Positions 17,342 to 26,956 of a stretch of 64,000 nucleotides of DNA are shown here, piece after piece; the stretch's first letter is position 1; every line of letters starts with the position of its first letter. The DNA is from JAOAPG01 sp963791575. Its GTDB lineage: Bacteria > Acidobacteriota > Terriglobia > Terriglobales > Acidobacteriaceae. The DNA lies in the NCBI GenBank assembly GCA_963791575.1, contig CAWBSY010000004.1:248001-312000 (forward strand), read 5' to 3'. The notes under the pieces were generated by a model. The model did not search any database and had not been told where the DNA came from. It saw only the letters and a list, made by a program, of their open reading frames with translations. The translations under genes were made by a program, and so were the position numbers.

Positions 17342-18331
17342 ATGGCAGGAAAGAAAACAGTCGCAGTTTGGGCGATCATCGTCGCTTGCGTGGGAATCGC
17401 ACTCACAACAGTTTTCCTCATTCGAATTGTTAAGAAGCATCCGCTGTCAATTACCGGCGCGGTGATTCGGCAAGATGCAGACACGCGAAAAGAACTCCCG
17501 ATCGCGGATGTTCAAATTACTGCCGGAAGCGGCCCAGCGGCTACCCATGCTAAGTCTGATTCGTCCGGGGCTTTTAGCATCCGGCTACCCCGGGGTGTAA
17601 AGGTAGGCCAGCCTGTGATGCTGCGGTTCCAGCATTCCGACTATCAGCCGCTTTACATGAGCGAAATAGCCAGTGACAACCTTTTTATCGCACGTATGGT
17701 GCCCTTGCGACATGAAACTCGCGCTTTACCCAATCGGCCCCAAATCGTAGTCTCCAACGTAGTCGTACGCTATTCAAACCGCTCCACAACCGACATGAAC
17801 GTGGGCAGCGCAGTGAAAACATTTGACATTGTCAATCAGGGGAACGTCCCCTGTAATGGGCAGCGGCCATGCTCTCCGGATGGAAAATGGAAAGCCGCGA
17901 TCGGCTCCGTGTCTCTCGACGCAGGCGAGCAGAATGAGTTTCGAAATGCGCGTGCTTCCTGCATCGCCGGGCCATGTCCATTCTCAAGGATCGAATCTGA
18001 CAACTTCGCCGACCACAGCCGCACCCTAAAAGTGTCGGTTCGCAACTGGTCCGATACGGTTACTTTTTTGGTGGAAGCCGAAGTGTTTCATCCCATGGTT
18101 AGTGACCTGGTGCGCGAATCTTATCCCGTTATTTTCAGTCCAGCCTTGAACTTCACTCTCCCCGTCTCGGCGCAGGGAGTCAGCATTAAGGCTGAAATGA
18201 ACGGCGCTCCCATTTTGTACCCGCTTGGCCCGGCATTGTATTTAAGCTGGGCAGATTGCAACGCCAGAACGAATCCGGATCAGACCAGAGTTTATCGCTG
18301 CGAGCTGAAACCCGGATACCGCTTTCCTTAG
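17342..18331 (+). CDS. Membrane-anchored protein with carboxypeptidase-regulatory-like domain
   Basis: 329 residues. An N-terminal transmembrane helix ('VWAIIVACVGIALTTVFLI') anchors a periplasmic region. Residues 37-120 form a beta-sandwich of the carboxypeptidase-regulatory type ('ITGAVIRQDADTRKELPIADV', 'SDSSGAFSIRLPRGV'). The rest is beta-rich with Cys pairs ('GNVPCNGQRPCS', 'ASCIAGPCPF'), perhaps disulfides. No catalytic motif is seen. It could be a structural envelope protein. Confidence 0.65.
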   Translation: MAGKKTVAVWAIIVACVGIALTTVFLIRIVKKHPLSITGAVIRQDADTRKELPIADVQITAGSGPAATHAKSDSSGAFSIRLPRGVKVGQPVMLRFQHSDYQPLYMSEIASDNLFIARMVPLRHETRALPNRPQIVVSNVVVRYSNRSTTDMNVGSAVKTFDIVNQGNVPCNGQRPCSPDGKWKAAIGSVSLDAGEQNEFRNARASCIAGPCPFSRIESDNFADHSRTLKVSVRNWSDTVTFLVEAEVFHPMVSDLVRESYPVIFSPALNFTLPVSAQGVSIKAEMNGAPILYPLGPALYLSWADCNARTNPDQTRVYRCELKPGYRFP

Positions 18332-18494
18332 AGCCTCTTCTCTATTCCTTCGCGTTATTCCTTCGCGCCCAACTCCCACAAATGTCACGAGTGCTATTGC
18401 CTGATACCGCCAGTTGCTATAACTTCTGCTGGAGCATTTATTTATTACGTCGTTGAAGCGGTTATCGCGTGATTAAATGAACTGGAGCCTAACG

Positions 18495-19015
18495 ATGAAG
18501 CGATCGTTTAGATTTATGGCGAGGATGACGTGCCTGGGGCTGGTGATTGCTTGCTCAGCCGAAATTGGACTATCGGCAGGCAAAGCGAACTACTCAGGTA
18601 AGTATTCGGCTGAGCGGAAAGCTGCGTCTAGCCGCGAAACCGACTCGACTCTGAAGTGGTTCAAAATGATGAGTACGTAGAAGTCAGCAAGGTAGAACTT
18701 GGCAAGAAGACGACGAGCAGGTGTCCATTGAACGGCTCAGAGGGAGACTACATGAGTCCCGGCGGTGTTTCCGGGAAATGCAAAGCACAAGTCAAGGGGA
18801 AGTACCTCATTCTTGAGTCTGTCGTGGTGGCTCAGCCCCAGCCGAGGACTGCTGTGCGTATGCATACGAAAGAGCGATGGCGGCTTTCGACAGACGCCAA
18901 CACGCTAACCATCAAGTCCGACTCGGATTTCCCGGATTTCTCTCCAAATATATCTGCCGCTGTTGCGGAAAGCACATCAGGAACGACGATATACACAAGA
19001 ATTGAGGCTCCGTAA
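18495..19015 (+). CDS. Exported protein of unknown function, frameshifted
   Basis: ATG 18495 has GGAG eight bases upstream. The signal peptide ends near 'GLSAGK'. The frame breaks near 18650, where restoring one G in AAGTGG gives a continuous reading 'STLKVVQNDEYVEVSKVELG'. The joined protein has about 173 residues. It includes 'TSRCPLNGSEGDYMSPGG' and a C-terminal beta-rich tail. No family recognised. Confidence 0.55.
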
Positions 19016-19073
19016 CTAGCGATAAATTTAAATTGCTGCACAATGAAAAACAGCGTGGGATAGGATCGTTGGC

Positions 19074-19152
19074 GGTGGCCCAGACTACCCCTAAGTCCGT
19101 AGGGTGGGGGCTGGGCGGGGTGGCCCATCCTAACGCCTAAGTCCGGAGGGTG
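19074..19152 (+). repeat. Two direct copies of a GGTGGCCCA...GTCCG.AGGGTG unit
   Basis: Copies at 19074-19106 and 19119-19152 share GGTGGCCCA at the start and CCTAAGTCCG, then AGGGTG, at the end. They are separated by a G-rich spacer. This looks like a decayed intergenic repeat family rather than a gene. Confidence 0.6.
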
Positions 19153-19184
19153 CCCCGCTCAAGCTGTGCTTGGGCGGGGATTTT
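19153..19184. terminator. Hairpin terminator between convergent genes
   Basis: 12-bp stem starting CCCCGCTCAAGC (19153-19164), 3-nt loop, ending GCGGGG at 19179, then ATTTTG. It lies between the exported protein gene and the convergent SRPBCC gene and could serve the plus-strand transcript. Confidence 0.65.
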
Positions 19185-19199
19185 GACATAAACATTCGC

Positions 19200-19673
19200 T
19201 CAAGTTGGTTCCATCAATTTGCGTATGGCCTGCTGCCGGTAATCGAAGAGCGCCTCCACATCACGACGGACAAATGCCCCGCCCACCAGCCTGCCTGCCA
19301 CTCCAAAAGGCACGGCATACGAAACATCGTCGTAGATTCGTGTACCGGCAGACTCCGCCACAAACCGGTGTTTATGATCCCACAAGGCGTACGGGCCGGA
19401 GAGTTGTTTGTCGCGGAATCCGAAGGGAGGACTCCATTCAGTGATCTCCGTTGTCCAGCGTATTGGTAATCCATGCCAGCGCAGCCGGTAATTGATTAGA
19501 GAACCAGTGGTCAACTCAGCCGGACTCTGAACAATGCGAAAATCAAGCCAGTCAGGTGTGAGCATCTGCAGATTCTCCGGGCGAGAGAAGAACTTGAATA
19601 CATCATCTATCTTCTGCGGAACCAACTGCTCGCGAATGATTTCGTAAGTGCGCGGCAAGTGAAATAGAGCCAT
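19200..19673 (-). CDS. SRPBCC-family protein
   Basis: 157 residues forming one START/Bet v1-like domain: 'EQLVPQKIDDVFKFFSRPENLQMLTPDWLDFRI', 'GSLINYRLRWHGLPIRW', 'HRFVAESAGTRIYDDVSYAVPFG', 'RRDVEALFDYRQQAIRKLM'. This matches the COG4276-type cyclase/dehydrase-like subgroup. Such proteins bind hydrophobic ligands, but the ligand is unknown. The stop lies 15 bp from the terminator hairpin. Confidence 0.78.
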   Translation of the reverse strand: MALFHLPRTYEIIREQLVPQKIDDVFKFFSRPENLQMLTPDWLDFRIVQSPAELTTGSLINYRLRWHGLPIRWTTEITEWSPPFGFRDKQLSGPYALWDHKHRFVAESAGTRIYDDVSYAVPFGVAGRLVGGAFVRRDVEALFDYRQQAIRKLMEPT

Positions 19674-19775
19674 CGGACGAAAATTACAATTCCTTTACTT
19701 CGTCTTCAATTCATGGCGCCAATTAAAAGTATAAAATCAACGCAATAATTTTTAGAGAAATATTGAGGAGGACTT

Positions 19776-20330
19776 ATGGTCACCCGGATTTTAATCGGCA
19801 TCATCGCATTAATAGTTATTTTCGGCGCTTACAAATTTGTTTCTGCGGATGGCAATCTGCCAGCCGTGGGCACTGCCGCGCCGGACTTTACTTTGAATTC
19901 ACAGGAAGGCACTCCGGTCAGTCTCAAGGATTTTCGCGGCAAATGGGTAGTGCTCTATTTCTATCCCAAAGACATGACTACGGGATGCACCATTGAAGCG
20001 CACGGTTTTCAGCGCGATCAATCGCAATACGCTGAACGCAATGCGGTGGTCCTCGGCGTCAGTGTCGATAGCGTCGACTCACACAAACAGTTCTGCGCAA
20101 AAGACGGGCTGAGTTTCAAGCTCCTGGCGGATACAGAAAAGAAAGTCGCAGCCGAATACGGCTCGCTGATGAACATGGGGGTGATCAAGATAGCGGCGCG
20201 AAATACATTCATCATCAATCCAGAAGGCAAGATCGAGCGAGTCTATAGCAAGGTTGACCCGAACAAACACAGTCAGGAAGTGCTGACGGCGCTGGATGGG
20301 TTTCGCAACCCTGCTTCCGCCTCTCGATGA
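19776..20330 (+). CDS. Membrane-anchored peroxiredoxin (Bcp/AhpC-TSA family)
   Basis: 184 residues, Shine-Dalgarno GAGGAGG. An N-terminal transmembrane helix ('ILIGIIALIVIFGAYKFV') places the enzyme at the periplasmic face. The peroxidatic Cys is Cys71 in 'YPKDMTTGCTIEA', preceded by the usual 'PDFTL' and 'FYPK' elements. In many Bcp proteins a resolving Cys lies five residues later; here it is His76. A further Cys ('QFCAKDG') could resolve, or the enzyme works as a 1-Cys peroxiredoxin. It would reduce hydroperoxides. Its last 58 bp overlap the convergent glycosyltransferase gene. Confidence 0.85.
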   Translation: MVTRILIGIIALIVIFGAYKFVSADGNLPAVGTAAPDFTLNSQEGTPVSLKDFRGKWVVLYFYPKDMTTGCTIEAHGFQRDQSQYAERNAVVLGVSVDSVDSHKQFCAKDGLSFKLLADTEKKVAAEYGSLMNMGVIKIAARNTFIINPEGKIERVYSKVDPNKHSQEVLTALDGFRNPASASR

Positions 20331-22649
20331 CCACTCTCGGAGGAGAGCGAACGATAGACTTGAATCCACTGCTCTCGAACTGACGGCCAGGAATAGCGAC
20401 GGGATTCTTCGCGAGCATTCGAAGTGAGCCGTTGGGCAAGTTCGGGGTCTCTCAATATACGAACGACATTCGCGGCGAGTGCATGCTCATCTCCGACGGG
20501 CGAGAGCAAGCCGGTACGCTCGTGATCCACGAGATATGGCATGCTCTCCGGCGCTGTGCTGACCACAGGCGTCCCGGATGCGAAGGCCTCTATGACTGAC
20601 ACCGGCATGTTGTCCAGGCAAGAGGCATTTATGAAAATGTCCGCCTGATCGTAGAAGCGTGCGATATCGTGATGCGCAGCGACTCCACAGAAGTTGACGC
20701 CAGGTATTCCAAGTTCTTGGACGAGATTTCTGATTTCAGCTTCTTCTGGGCCTCCACCTACTAAGTCCAGTCGAGCTTCTGGAAAGACTTTTAGCACTTC
20801 GGCAAACGCTCGCACAACCACATCAACGCTGTAGTACGGGTGAAATCCTCGGGTGCAGACAAGATGAGGACGAAGCGGTTTGCGAACTCGAAATGAAAAC
20901 TGTGTCAGGTCAACAATGTTAGGAACGACTTCAGCCTGAAGATCAAATTCCTGGAAGACATCGACGAGGTATCCGGATGGAACGACGAGCATGTCTGCCT
21001 TCGCGAGAATCGGGCCGAGCGGTTCGAAAGCGCCGCAGATGATCTCGGGCCTCACCGCTGTGATAATGAATGAGCGTTTTCTTTCCTCTTAGACGAGCAA
21101 TCAACCATGCCGGAACCGGTGCCACAAGAAAAGACCAGTAGGATGCTGAGAAGATATGAACGATGTCGGCATGCGCGAGACCGCGCCATAGTGCCAGCAT
21201 GTACAGAGGTTCGCGCACGATAGTTCGAAGAAGTGGAATGTGTTCGATCCACTTCAGTGCTTTCGGAAATACCGGATCGATGGCAATCAGATCGGCGGAG
21301 ACATCAGGATCATGCTTCCAGTTGCGCAAAAGCAAGTCGGCTTGGACTGACTGCCCTCCGACGTAACGCAAGGACGCAGCGACGATTGCGACCCGCAGGC
21401 GAGTACTTGTCGTGCGCGATTTCGAAAAACTTCGCGATGATCTTGTAGTTGGCTTCCATCGTTTCTTTTCAAGCAGCTCGGCGTAAAGATCTTCGTGCCG
21501 CTGGCGCATGTGGTCGATTGTGAAATTCGCTTTCGCGAATTCTTTCGCGTTGCGGCCCATTGCAATACGACGCGGAGTATCCCTCAAGAGACTCTCGATA
21601 GCACTGGATAATTCCGCCTCATCATCAGGCGCAACCAATATCCCACGGCTCTCGTCGATGAGCTCGGGATTACCGCCAACCCGGTTGGCGATGACTGGAA
21701 CTCCCGCAGCCATGGATTCAATGATGGCATTCGAGAGGCTCTCTGATGCCGAAGGCAAGACTGTGATATCGAGCGATGCAAGCACAGCGGGAATGTCGCG
21801 GCGGTCGCCAAGAAACTGAGTCTGACGGCAAATACCGAGCCTTTCGGCTTCGCTTTCGAGTTCAGAACGCAGAGGGCCGTCCCCGATCAGGACAAACTCC
21901 AAATCACTAAATTTCGAGACTAGCCGTGCGGCGGCTTGGAGAAACAAACGATGATTCTTCGAGGGCGTGTTCATACGAGCGATCATGCCCACGCGCAGAA
22001 GGCCAGAACGTCGCGGCAAAGCGGGCCCGGTTTCAACAAAACAGGAAGCTGGCAAACCATTGCCGATCACAACCGTCTTGTGTTCCGGCACCCCGTTCGC
22101 GATTAGCCGTTCTGCAGCGGCTTGCGAGTTGCAGACAACAGCGTCACTCCAGCGTAGCACCGCGAGCTGCGCACGAAATTGAGCGGGACTAAGCAAATCT
22201 CCCAGCTGACGTTGACTGCCGATCACAACTGGAATGCGCGCGAGACGCGCCGCAGGAATGAGCGTGAGATTGGTGTAGAAGTCGAAGGCGTGCGCGATAT
22301 CAATTGCATTCCGGCGCATGTACCGGCCCAGCTTCCAACGGGCTTGCAATGAGCCAATTCGATACAAGCTTCCACCCAGCGGAAACTCCTGAACATCATT
22401 CAAGCCGTCGAGAAAAGCTCCGCGCTTCTGAATGCAACCGAGGTGTAAACGAAAGGAATGCGGCTCCAGAGACTTTGCGAGGGCGGCGAACTGCCGCTCG
22501 CTGCCTCCGGTATCAAAACTGTCTGTCATTAGGAAAATGCCGGGGAGCGATCGCTCTTCCACTATCTCTTCATCAGTGATTGCAACCGGACGGGATACAT
22601 TCGCCGACGGACTCAGCAATTCGGTAGCGGAATGCAGCCGGGCATTCAT
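20273..22649 (-). CDS. Tandem double GT4 glycosyltransferase (one frameshift)
   Basis: About 791 residues when one extra base near 21010-21016 is removed. Residues 1-400 are a full GT-B/GT4 enzyme ('GGSERQFAALAK', 'SESLSNAIIESMAAGVPVIAN'). After a basic Ser/Arg linker ('TTRSSRSFSKSRTTSTRL') a second GT4 begins at 'RVAIVAASLRYVGGQSVQADL' and ends after 'NMPVSVIEAFASGTPVVST'. The two are probably separate in many genomes. The start overlaps the asnB stop by 4 bp (ATGA). It is the last gene of the exopolysaccharide operon and would add sugars to the lipid-linked repeat unit in the cytoplasm. Confidence 0.78.
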
Positions 22650-24565
22650 CCGATCGTTCCATGCAGAGCTGGCGCGTCATAGATGGGGTGCGAATCTGCC
22701 GCCCTAAAGATCTCGAGAAAGTTACGCTGCCATAATTCAAACATCAACAGCCGCCAGATCCGTGCCGAATGATCTCGCCGGCTCTGGAAATGCTCGTCCA
22801 ACAAGCGTTTGACGCCGACTGGATTGAAGTATCCGCGTTGCAATGTGCGCGGCTCCAGCAGCACGGTAAGAATCATGTCTTTTAATTCGTGCCGCATCCA
22901 ATGACCGAGGGGCAAAGCAAATCCCTGCTTCGATCGATAAAGAACTTCGCGAGGAACACCGACCCGCTCCGCCAACTTCCGCAGAATATATTTCTGGCTC
23001 CCGTTTCGCATCTTCCATTCCGGCGTGAGTGCCGTCACCCATTCGAGGAAAACATGGTCGAGCATGGGCACCCGCGCTTCCAGCGAGGTTAGCATGCTCA
23101 TGCGGTCCACTTTCGTCAGGATGTCGCCCGGCAGATAAGTTTTGCTATCAAGATAGAGGACACGACTCAGAGGATCACTTGCCGGCGCGTCGTCAAGGCA
23201 GGCGCGAAAAGATTTTAGCGGCTCGAATGAGCCCACAAAGTCATCTGAAAGCAATGCCATCTCACGCTGGAAGGGCTGAAAGGAAACGCCTTCAGTATAG
23301 CGGTCCTGCCACGGCAGAGAAATGCTATACGCCAGACTGCGCCCCGGGACACTATAAGGCAAATGCGGATGTATCTGCTTACGATATAAGCGTCCAGCCC
23401 ACTGCGGTATCCATTCATGCGAGCGGTCTTCTAAATGGATGCGATACCTTTCATAGCCAGCAAACGCTTCGTCTCCGCCATCACCCGACAATGCTACGGT
23501 CACATGCTGACGGGCAAGACGCGAAACATAATAAGTCGGCAGCATGGACGAATCGCCGAATGGTTCTTCGAGCGACCGCGTGAGCATCTCGACAGTCTCG
23601 ACCACGTCTGGCTCAAGAATCAGCTCATGATGATCGGTGCCGAATTTGTCGGCAACCAGGCGAGCGTAAGGAGCCTCGTTGAAATCGGCATGTTGAAAAC
23701 CGATGGCAAAAGTTTTTACCGGCCGGGAGGTCGCCCGCGCCATCAGCGCCACAATCGTTGAGGAATCTGTTCCTCCGCTCAACATGGCGCCGAGAGGAAC
23801 GTCGGCAATTAATCGAATGCGAACCGCCTCGGCTAGCAGCCGTTCCAATTCTTCCAAACATTCTTCTTCACTGGCCGGAGAATGCGTTCCATATTGCGGC
23901 AAATCCCAATACTGGCGGATACGGATCTCGCCTTTTTCAAACTCGAGCAGATGTCCTGGGGGCAACTTCTGAATCGGAGTAAATGCGGTGGATGGGTCAG
24001 GTATGTATCCAAAGTAAAAATATTGCAGCAAGGCTTCCTGATTGGTCACTGCGAGATCAGGCTCGACCGCTAAAATCGTTTTGATCTCTGACCCGAACAG
24101 CAGTCGACCATGACTGAGCGCATAATGAAGAGGTTTTTTCCCAAGCCGGTCACGGGCTAGCAGTAGCCGGCGATTGCGCTCGTCATAAAGGGCGAAAGCA
24201 AACATGCCCCGCAATTTCGTAACACATTCCGCACCCATTTCTTCGTAAAGATGAACGATGACTTCGGTATCGGTGTGTGTAGAGAAGCGGTGGCCGTGGT
24301 TTTCGAGTTCCGAACGAAGCTCCGGGAAGTTGTAAATTTCTCCGTTATAAACCACCCACACGGTTCCATCTTCATTGAATACGGGCTGGTGGCCGCCGGA
24401 TACGTCGATAATGCTCAGGCGGCGCATCCCGAGACCTACGCCATCTTTGACGAAGACGCCTTCGTCGTCTGGTCCACGGTGGACGATGGTTTGACACATG
24501 CGGTGAATCGTCTCGGCATCAACTCCGCCAAGGCCACTGGACACGATTCCCGCGATTCCGCACAT
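22646..24565 (-). CDS. asnB: Asparagine synthase-type amidotransferase of the exosortase locus
   Basis: 639 residues. The N-terminal class II glutaminase domain has nucleophile Cys2 (MCGIAG), 'HRGPDDEG', 'RRLSIIDVSGGHQP' and 'NGEIYNF'. The C-terminal synthetase domain has the PP-loop 'LSGGTDSS' and 'LSGDGGDE'. The family moves the glutamine amide onto a carboxylate activated by AMP. In XrtA/PEP-CTERM loci a dedicated homologue is present, thought to amidate a sugar acid in the polysaccharide. Position inside the EPS operon supports that over free asparagine synthesis. Confidence 0.88.
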   Translation of the reverse strand: MCGIAGIVSSGLGGVDAETIHRMCQTIVHRGPDDEGVFVKDGVGLGMRRLSIIDVSGGHQPVFNEDGTVWVVYNGEIYNFPELRSELENHGHRFSTHTDTEVIVHLYEEMGAECVTKLRGMFAFALYDERNRRLLLARDRLGKKPLHYALSHGRLLFGSEIKTILAVEPDLAVTNQEALLQYFYFGYIPDPSTAFTPIQKLPPGHLLEFEKGEIRIRQYWDLPQYGTHSPASEEECLEELERLLAEAVRIRLIADVPLGAMLSGGTDSSTIVALMARATSRPVKTFAIGFQHADFNEAPYARLVADKFGTDHHELILEPDVVETVEMLTRSLEEPFGDSSMLPTYYVSRLARQHVTVALSGDGGDEAFAGYERYRIHLEDRSHEWIPQWAGRLYRKQIHPHLPYSVPGRSLAYSISLPWQDRYTEGVSFQPFQREMALLSDDFVGSFEPLKSFRACLDDAPASDPLSRVLYLDSKTYLPGDILTKVDRMSMLTSLEARVPMLDHVFLEWVTALTPEWKMRNGSQKYILRKLAERVGVPREVLYRSKQGFALPLGHWMRHELKDMILTVLLEPRTLQRGYFNPVGVKRLLDEHFQSRRDHSARIWRLLMFELWQRNFLEIFRAADSHPIYDAPALHGTIG

Positions 24566-24569
24566 GGGC

Positions 24570-25835
24570 TTACCCTTTCACCGTGACATGCGAGTCTTGC
24601 ACAGGAGAAGACATTGGACGACTTTCTTTAGCTCGCTTCAACCGATAGTCGCGATAGTCCCCTGGATTGCCATCACGCCCATCACATGCCGCAAGAATAA
24701 TGTTTACCATTTCGCGAGCGGACGCAAAGTGAAGAGTTTCATTTCTCTGTCGCGCACCTTCGACGAGTTCACGCAGAAACTTTCGCATCGGCTCTCCCAA
24801 AACAGCCGGCTCTTGCGTGGGATCCATGCTGTGACAATGAAGCTTGACGAAGAGCCAATCCGGCCTTCCCTGCACCGAAATAGCAGCGTCCTTCCACAAT
24901 TTCAGCCGCTGCAAACTGGGAGGGTTGGGCGGCGTTAAGGCTCCATTTTCGATGGCTGCGAATCTCGATCTTCCGTTACCCTTGCGTGCGAAATCGAGCA
25001 TCAGCGGACCCTGAACAATGAGCGGAAAAATTTCCGGGTTGCGTCCCTTTGCAAGATCACGTCCCTGGCGATGCGGAGCTCTTTCATTTAGCGGTAATCC
25101 ACACTCATAGATTGAATTGATCTTGCTGATTTGCGCCGGGTGAAAGGCTCCTGTTGGCAAAGTCATGTCCGCGTAACAGCCAGTATCGGCCAATACCTGC
25201 ATCTCCTCGTCGACTCCGCAAGCGAAGCCGCCAGCGGAATTCGCCAATGCGAAATTTCCATGGACGAACGCATACCGCGGCGTTCCGGCTCCGTCGAGAT
25301 AAGACAAGCAGCCGTGATCGGAAGCCAGGAGATCGCGGAATTGCAATAATTCGCGGCGCAGATTTTCAGCCGTGTCAGGCCGCTTGGTTCCATGGTGCAA
25401 ATGAATTTCAACTTCGCCCCATCCCGCATGACAGTGGGCGGCGAGACGATCAAGGTGCCCTTTGTCGTATTGCTCAGCGGGATAGAAATACGAATGTATG
25501 AAGGGATGGCCATCGGCGTCCCGCCAACGATCTACAAGTTTCGGATATTCCCGGCACCAGCGCTCCAGGCGTTGCTCTTGCTCGCTGTAAGGTGCGCGAG
25601 CGTATCCATTTTCCGGAACGATAGCCGGCTCGAAATGATCCGCCAATGCAAAAATTAAATGGACCGGACCTTGAGGCGTTCGTCTGGTGAGCCGCTGTAA
25701 AGCATAGGAAGGCAGCCAATGGGCAGCATAAGATATTTTGCTGGCAAGGCCTCGGCGGCGAGTTATGGGAAGATCACTCGCAGATTCACCGGAGTCTGGC
25801 GTGATGAGCCTCGGTTCCGCCGTTACCAATCCCAT
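24570..25835 (-). CDS. Polysaccharide-deacetylase-like protein of the EPS operon
   Basis: 421 residues without a signal peptide. 'VHLIFALADHFEP' near the N-terminus, 'HPFIHSYFYPAEQYD' and 'WGEVEIHLHHGTKRPDT' resemble the NodB-type metal-binding motifs (Asp and His-x-x-x-His) of deacetylase-related hydrolases. 'LFVKLHCHSMD' near the C-terminus adds another His-rich motif. It would act on the nascent polysaccharide or its precursor. This assignment comes from fold-like motifs and context and is moderate. Confidence 0.6.
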   Translation of the reverse strand: MGLVTAEPRLITPDSGESASDLPITRRRGLASKISYAAHWLPSYALQRLTRRTPQGPVHLIFALADHFEPAIVPENGYARAPYSEQEQRLERWCREYPKLVDRWRDADGHPFIHSYFYPAEQYDKGHLDRLAAHCHAGWGEVEIHLHHGTKRPDTAENLRRELLQFRDLLASDHGCLSYLDGAGTPRYAFVHGNFALANSAGGFACGVDEEMQVLADTGCYADMTLPTGAFHPAQISKINSIYECGLPLNERAPHRQGRDLAKGRNPEIFPLIVQGPLMLDFARKGNGRSRFAAIENGALTPPNPPSLQRLKLWKDAAISVQGRPDWLFVKLHCHSMDPTQEPAVLGEPMRKFLRELVEGARQRNETLHFASAREMVNIILAACDGRDGNPGDYRDYRLKRAKESRPMSSPVQDSHVTVKG

Positions 25836-25853
25836 TTTTCGAATGCTGATCTG

Positions 25854-26880
25854 TCATCTCACGTCAACAGGTGCCGCCATTTGATGCTCGACTTGGCTGG
25901 TGATTGTTTGGTTGGCTCGGACCGGCTTGCGTCCGCGTACACCGATGGAATTGTTGCCGACTGTTAAATCCACCAGCCCACAACTCTCAAACCAGCGGAA
26001 AACTTGTTCGTAAGTGTGCTTCGATTGATATTTCGGCGAATACCAATCAAAGGTATCTAAAATCCGAATCTCCGGATTCTTATTCCGGTTTACTGGAAAT
26101 ACGTGATGCACAATTCCTGCCGCGGGCGGACCAATCAGCGGGATTGCCCGCAATCCTCGATCAGTCCAATAGAAGAAAGGGACAGCGATTCGCAAAATGC
26201 GAAGTAGCGCACGGCGCCGACATGCGGTGAGTAAACCTCCGGTAGATGTCACTGAAGCGGAACCACTTGTTATATCCGCTGTAAAGCCAGATCGCGATCC
26301 CGCCTCCCGGCTTCAGATACTGCGGCAAGTTCTTGAAAGCTTTTTCGCAATCCGGCGTATGATGCAGCACGCCCATACTGTATATGTAATCGAAACTCTC
26401 AGGCGCGAACGGTAAGGCAAATACGTCGGCTTGCATTGCCACGAATTCGCGATCGGCTAAATTGCGCGCAGCAACTTCTGCGGCAGCGCTCAAGTCAATG
26501 CCTACGACACGCGCTCCCCAGCGGGTAGCAACCTCGGCGAATCGTCCCATTCCACAACCAACGTCGAGGACCAGCTTCCCTTTCAGATCTTCCGGCTTTA
26601 AACCTGTTTTGCGGCGGAAGTCCGGATCAGATAAATCCATGCCGTCATGATCGAGCTGTGTGCGATCAAATTTATGCCACTGAAACCCAAAGCTATCCGC
26701 ATAACTGTGCGCATCGACGAAGCGCAAGAGACCGCGCACCCGAGGAAACTTCTCTCCGCATGTTGAGCAGATGTATCCGTCTTCTTTTTCATTCAAACTT
26801 GCGCGGCAAGCCGTGCATCGCAATATAGCTAGCAGTTCGGCGGACATTGGTGAGTGGACTTGTTGATCTACTGTTTGCAT
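25854..26880 (-). CDS. Class I SAM-dependent methyltransferase, frameshifted
   Basis: The N-terminus is a Trm112-like zinc ribbon ('CTACRASLNEKEDGYICSTC'). The methyltransferase core follows: motif I 'VLDVGCGMGRFAEVA', 'VVGIDLSAA', 'MQADVFALPF', 'YSMGVLHHTPDCEKAF'. The frame breaks near 26215-26225 and resumes as 'RRALLRILRIAVPFFYW', ending '...NNSIGVRGRKPVRANQ'. The joined protein has about 340 residues. It probably methylates a sugar of the EPS. Confidence 0.75.
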
Positions 26881-26956
26881 GAATCCCCGTGAATCACTTC
26901 GGATTACTCGTCACCAATTGCATCATCCCAGCAAAATCTCTATGTTCGTATAAAAC

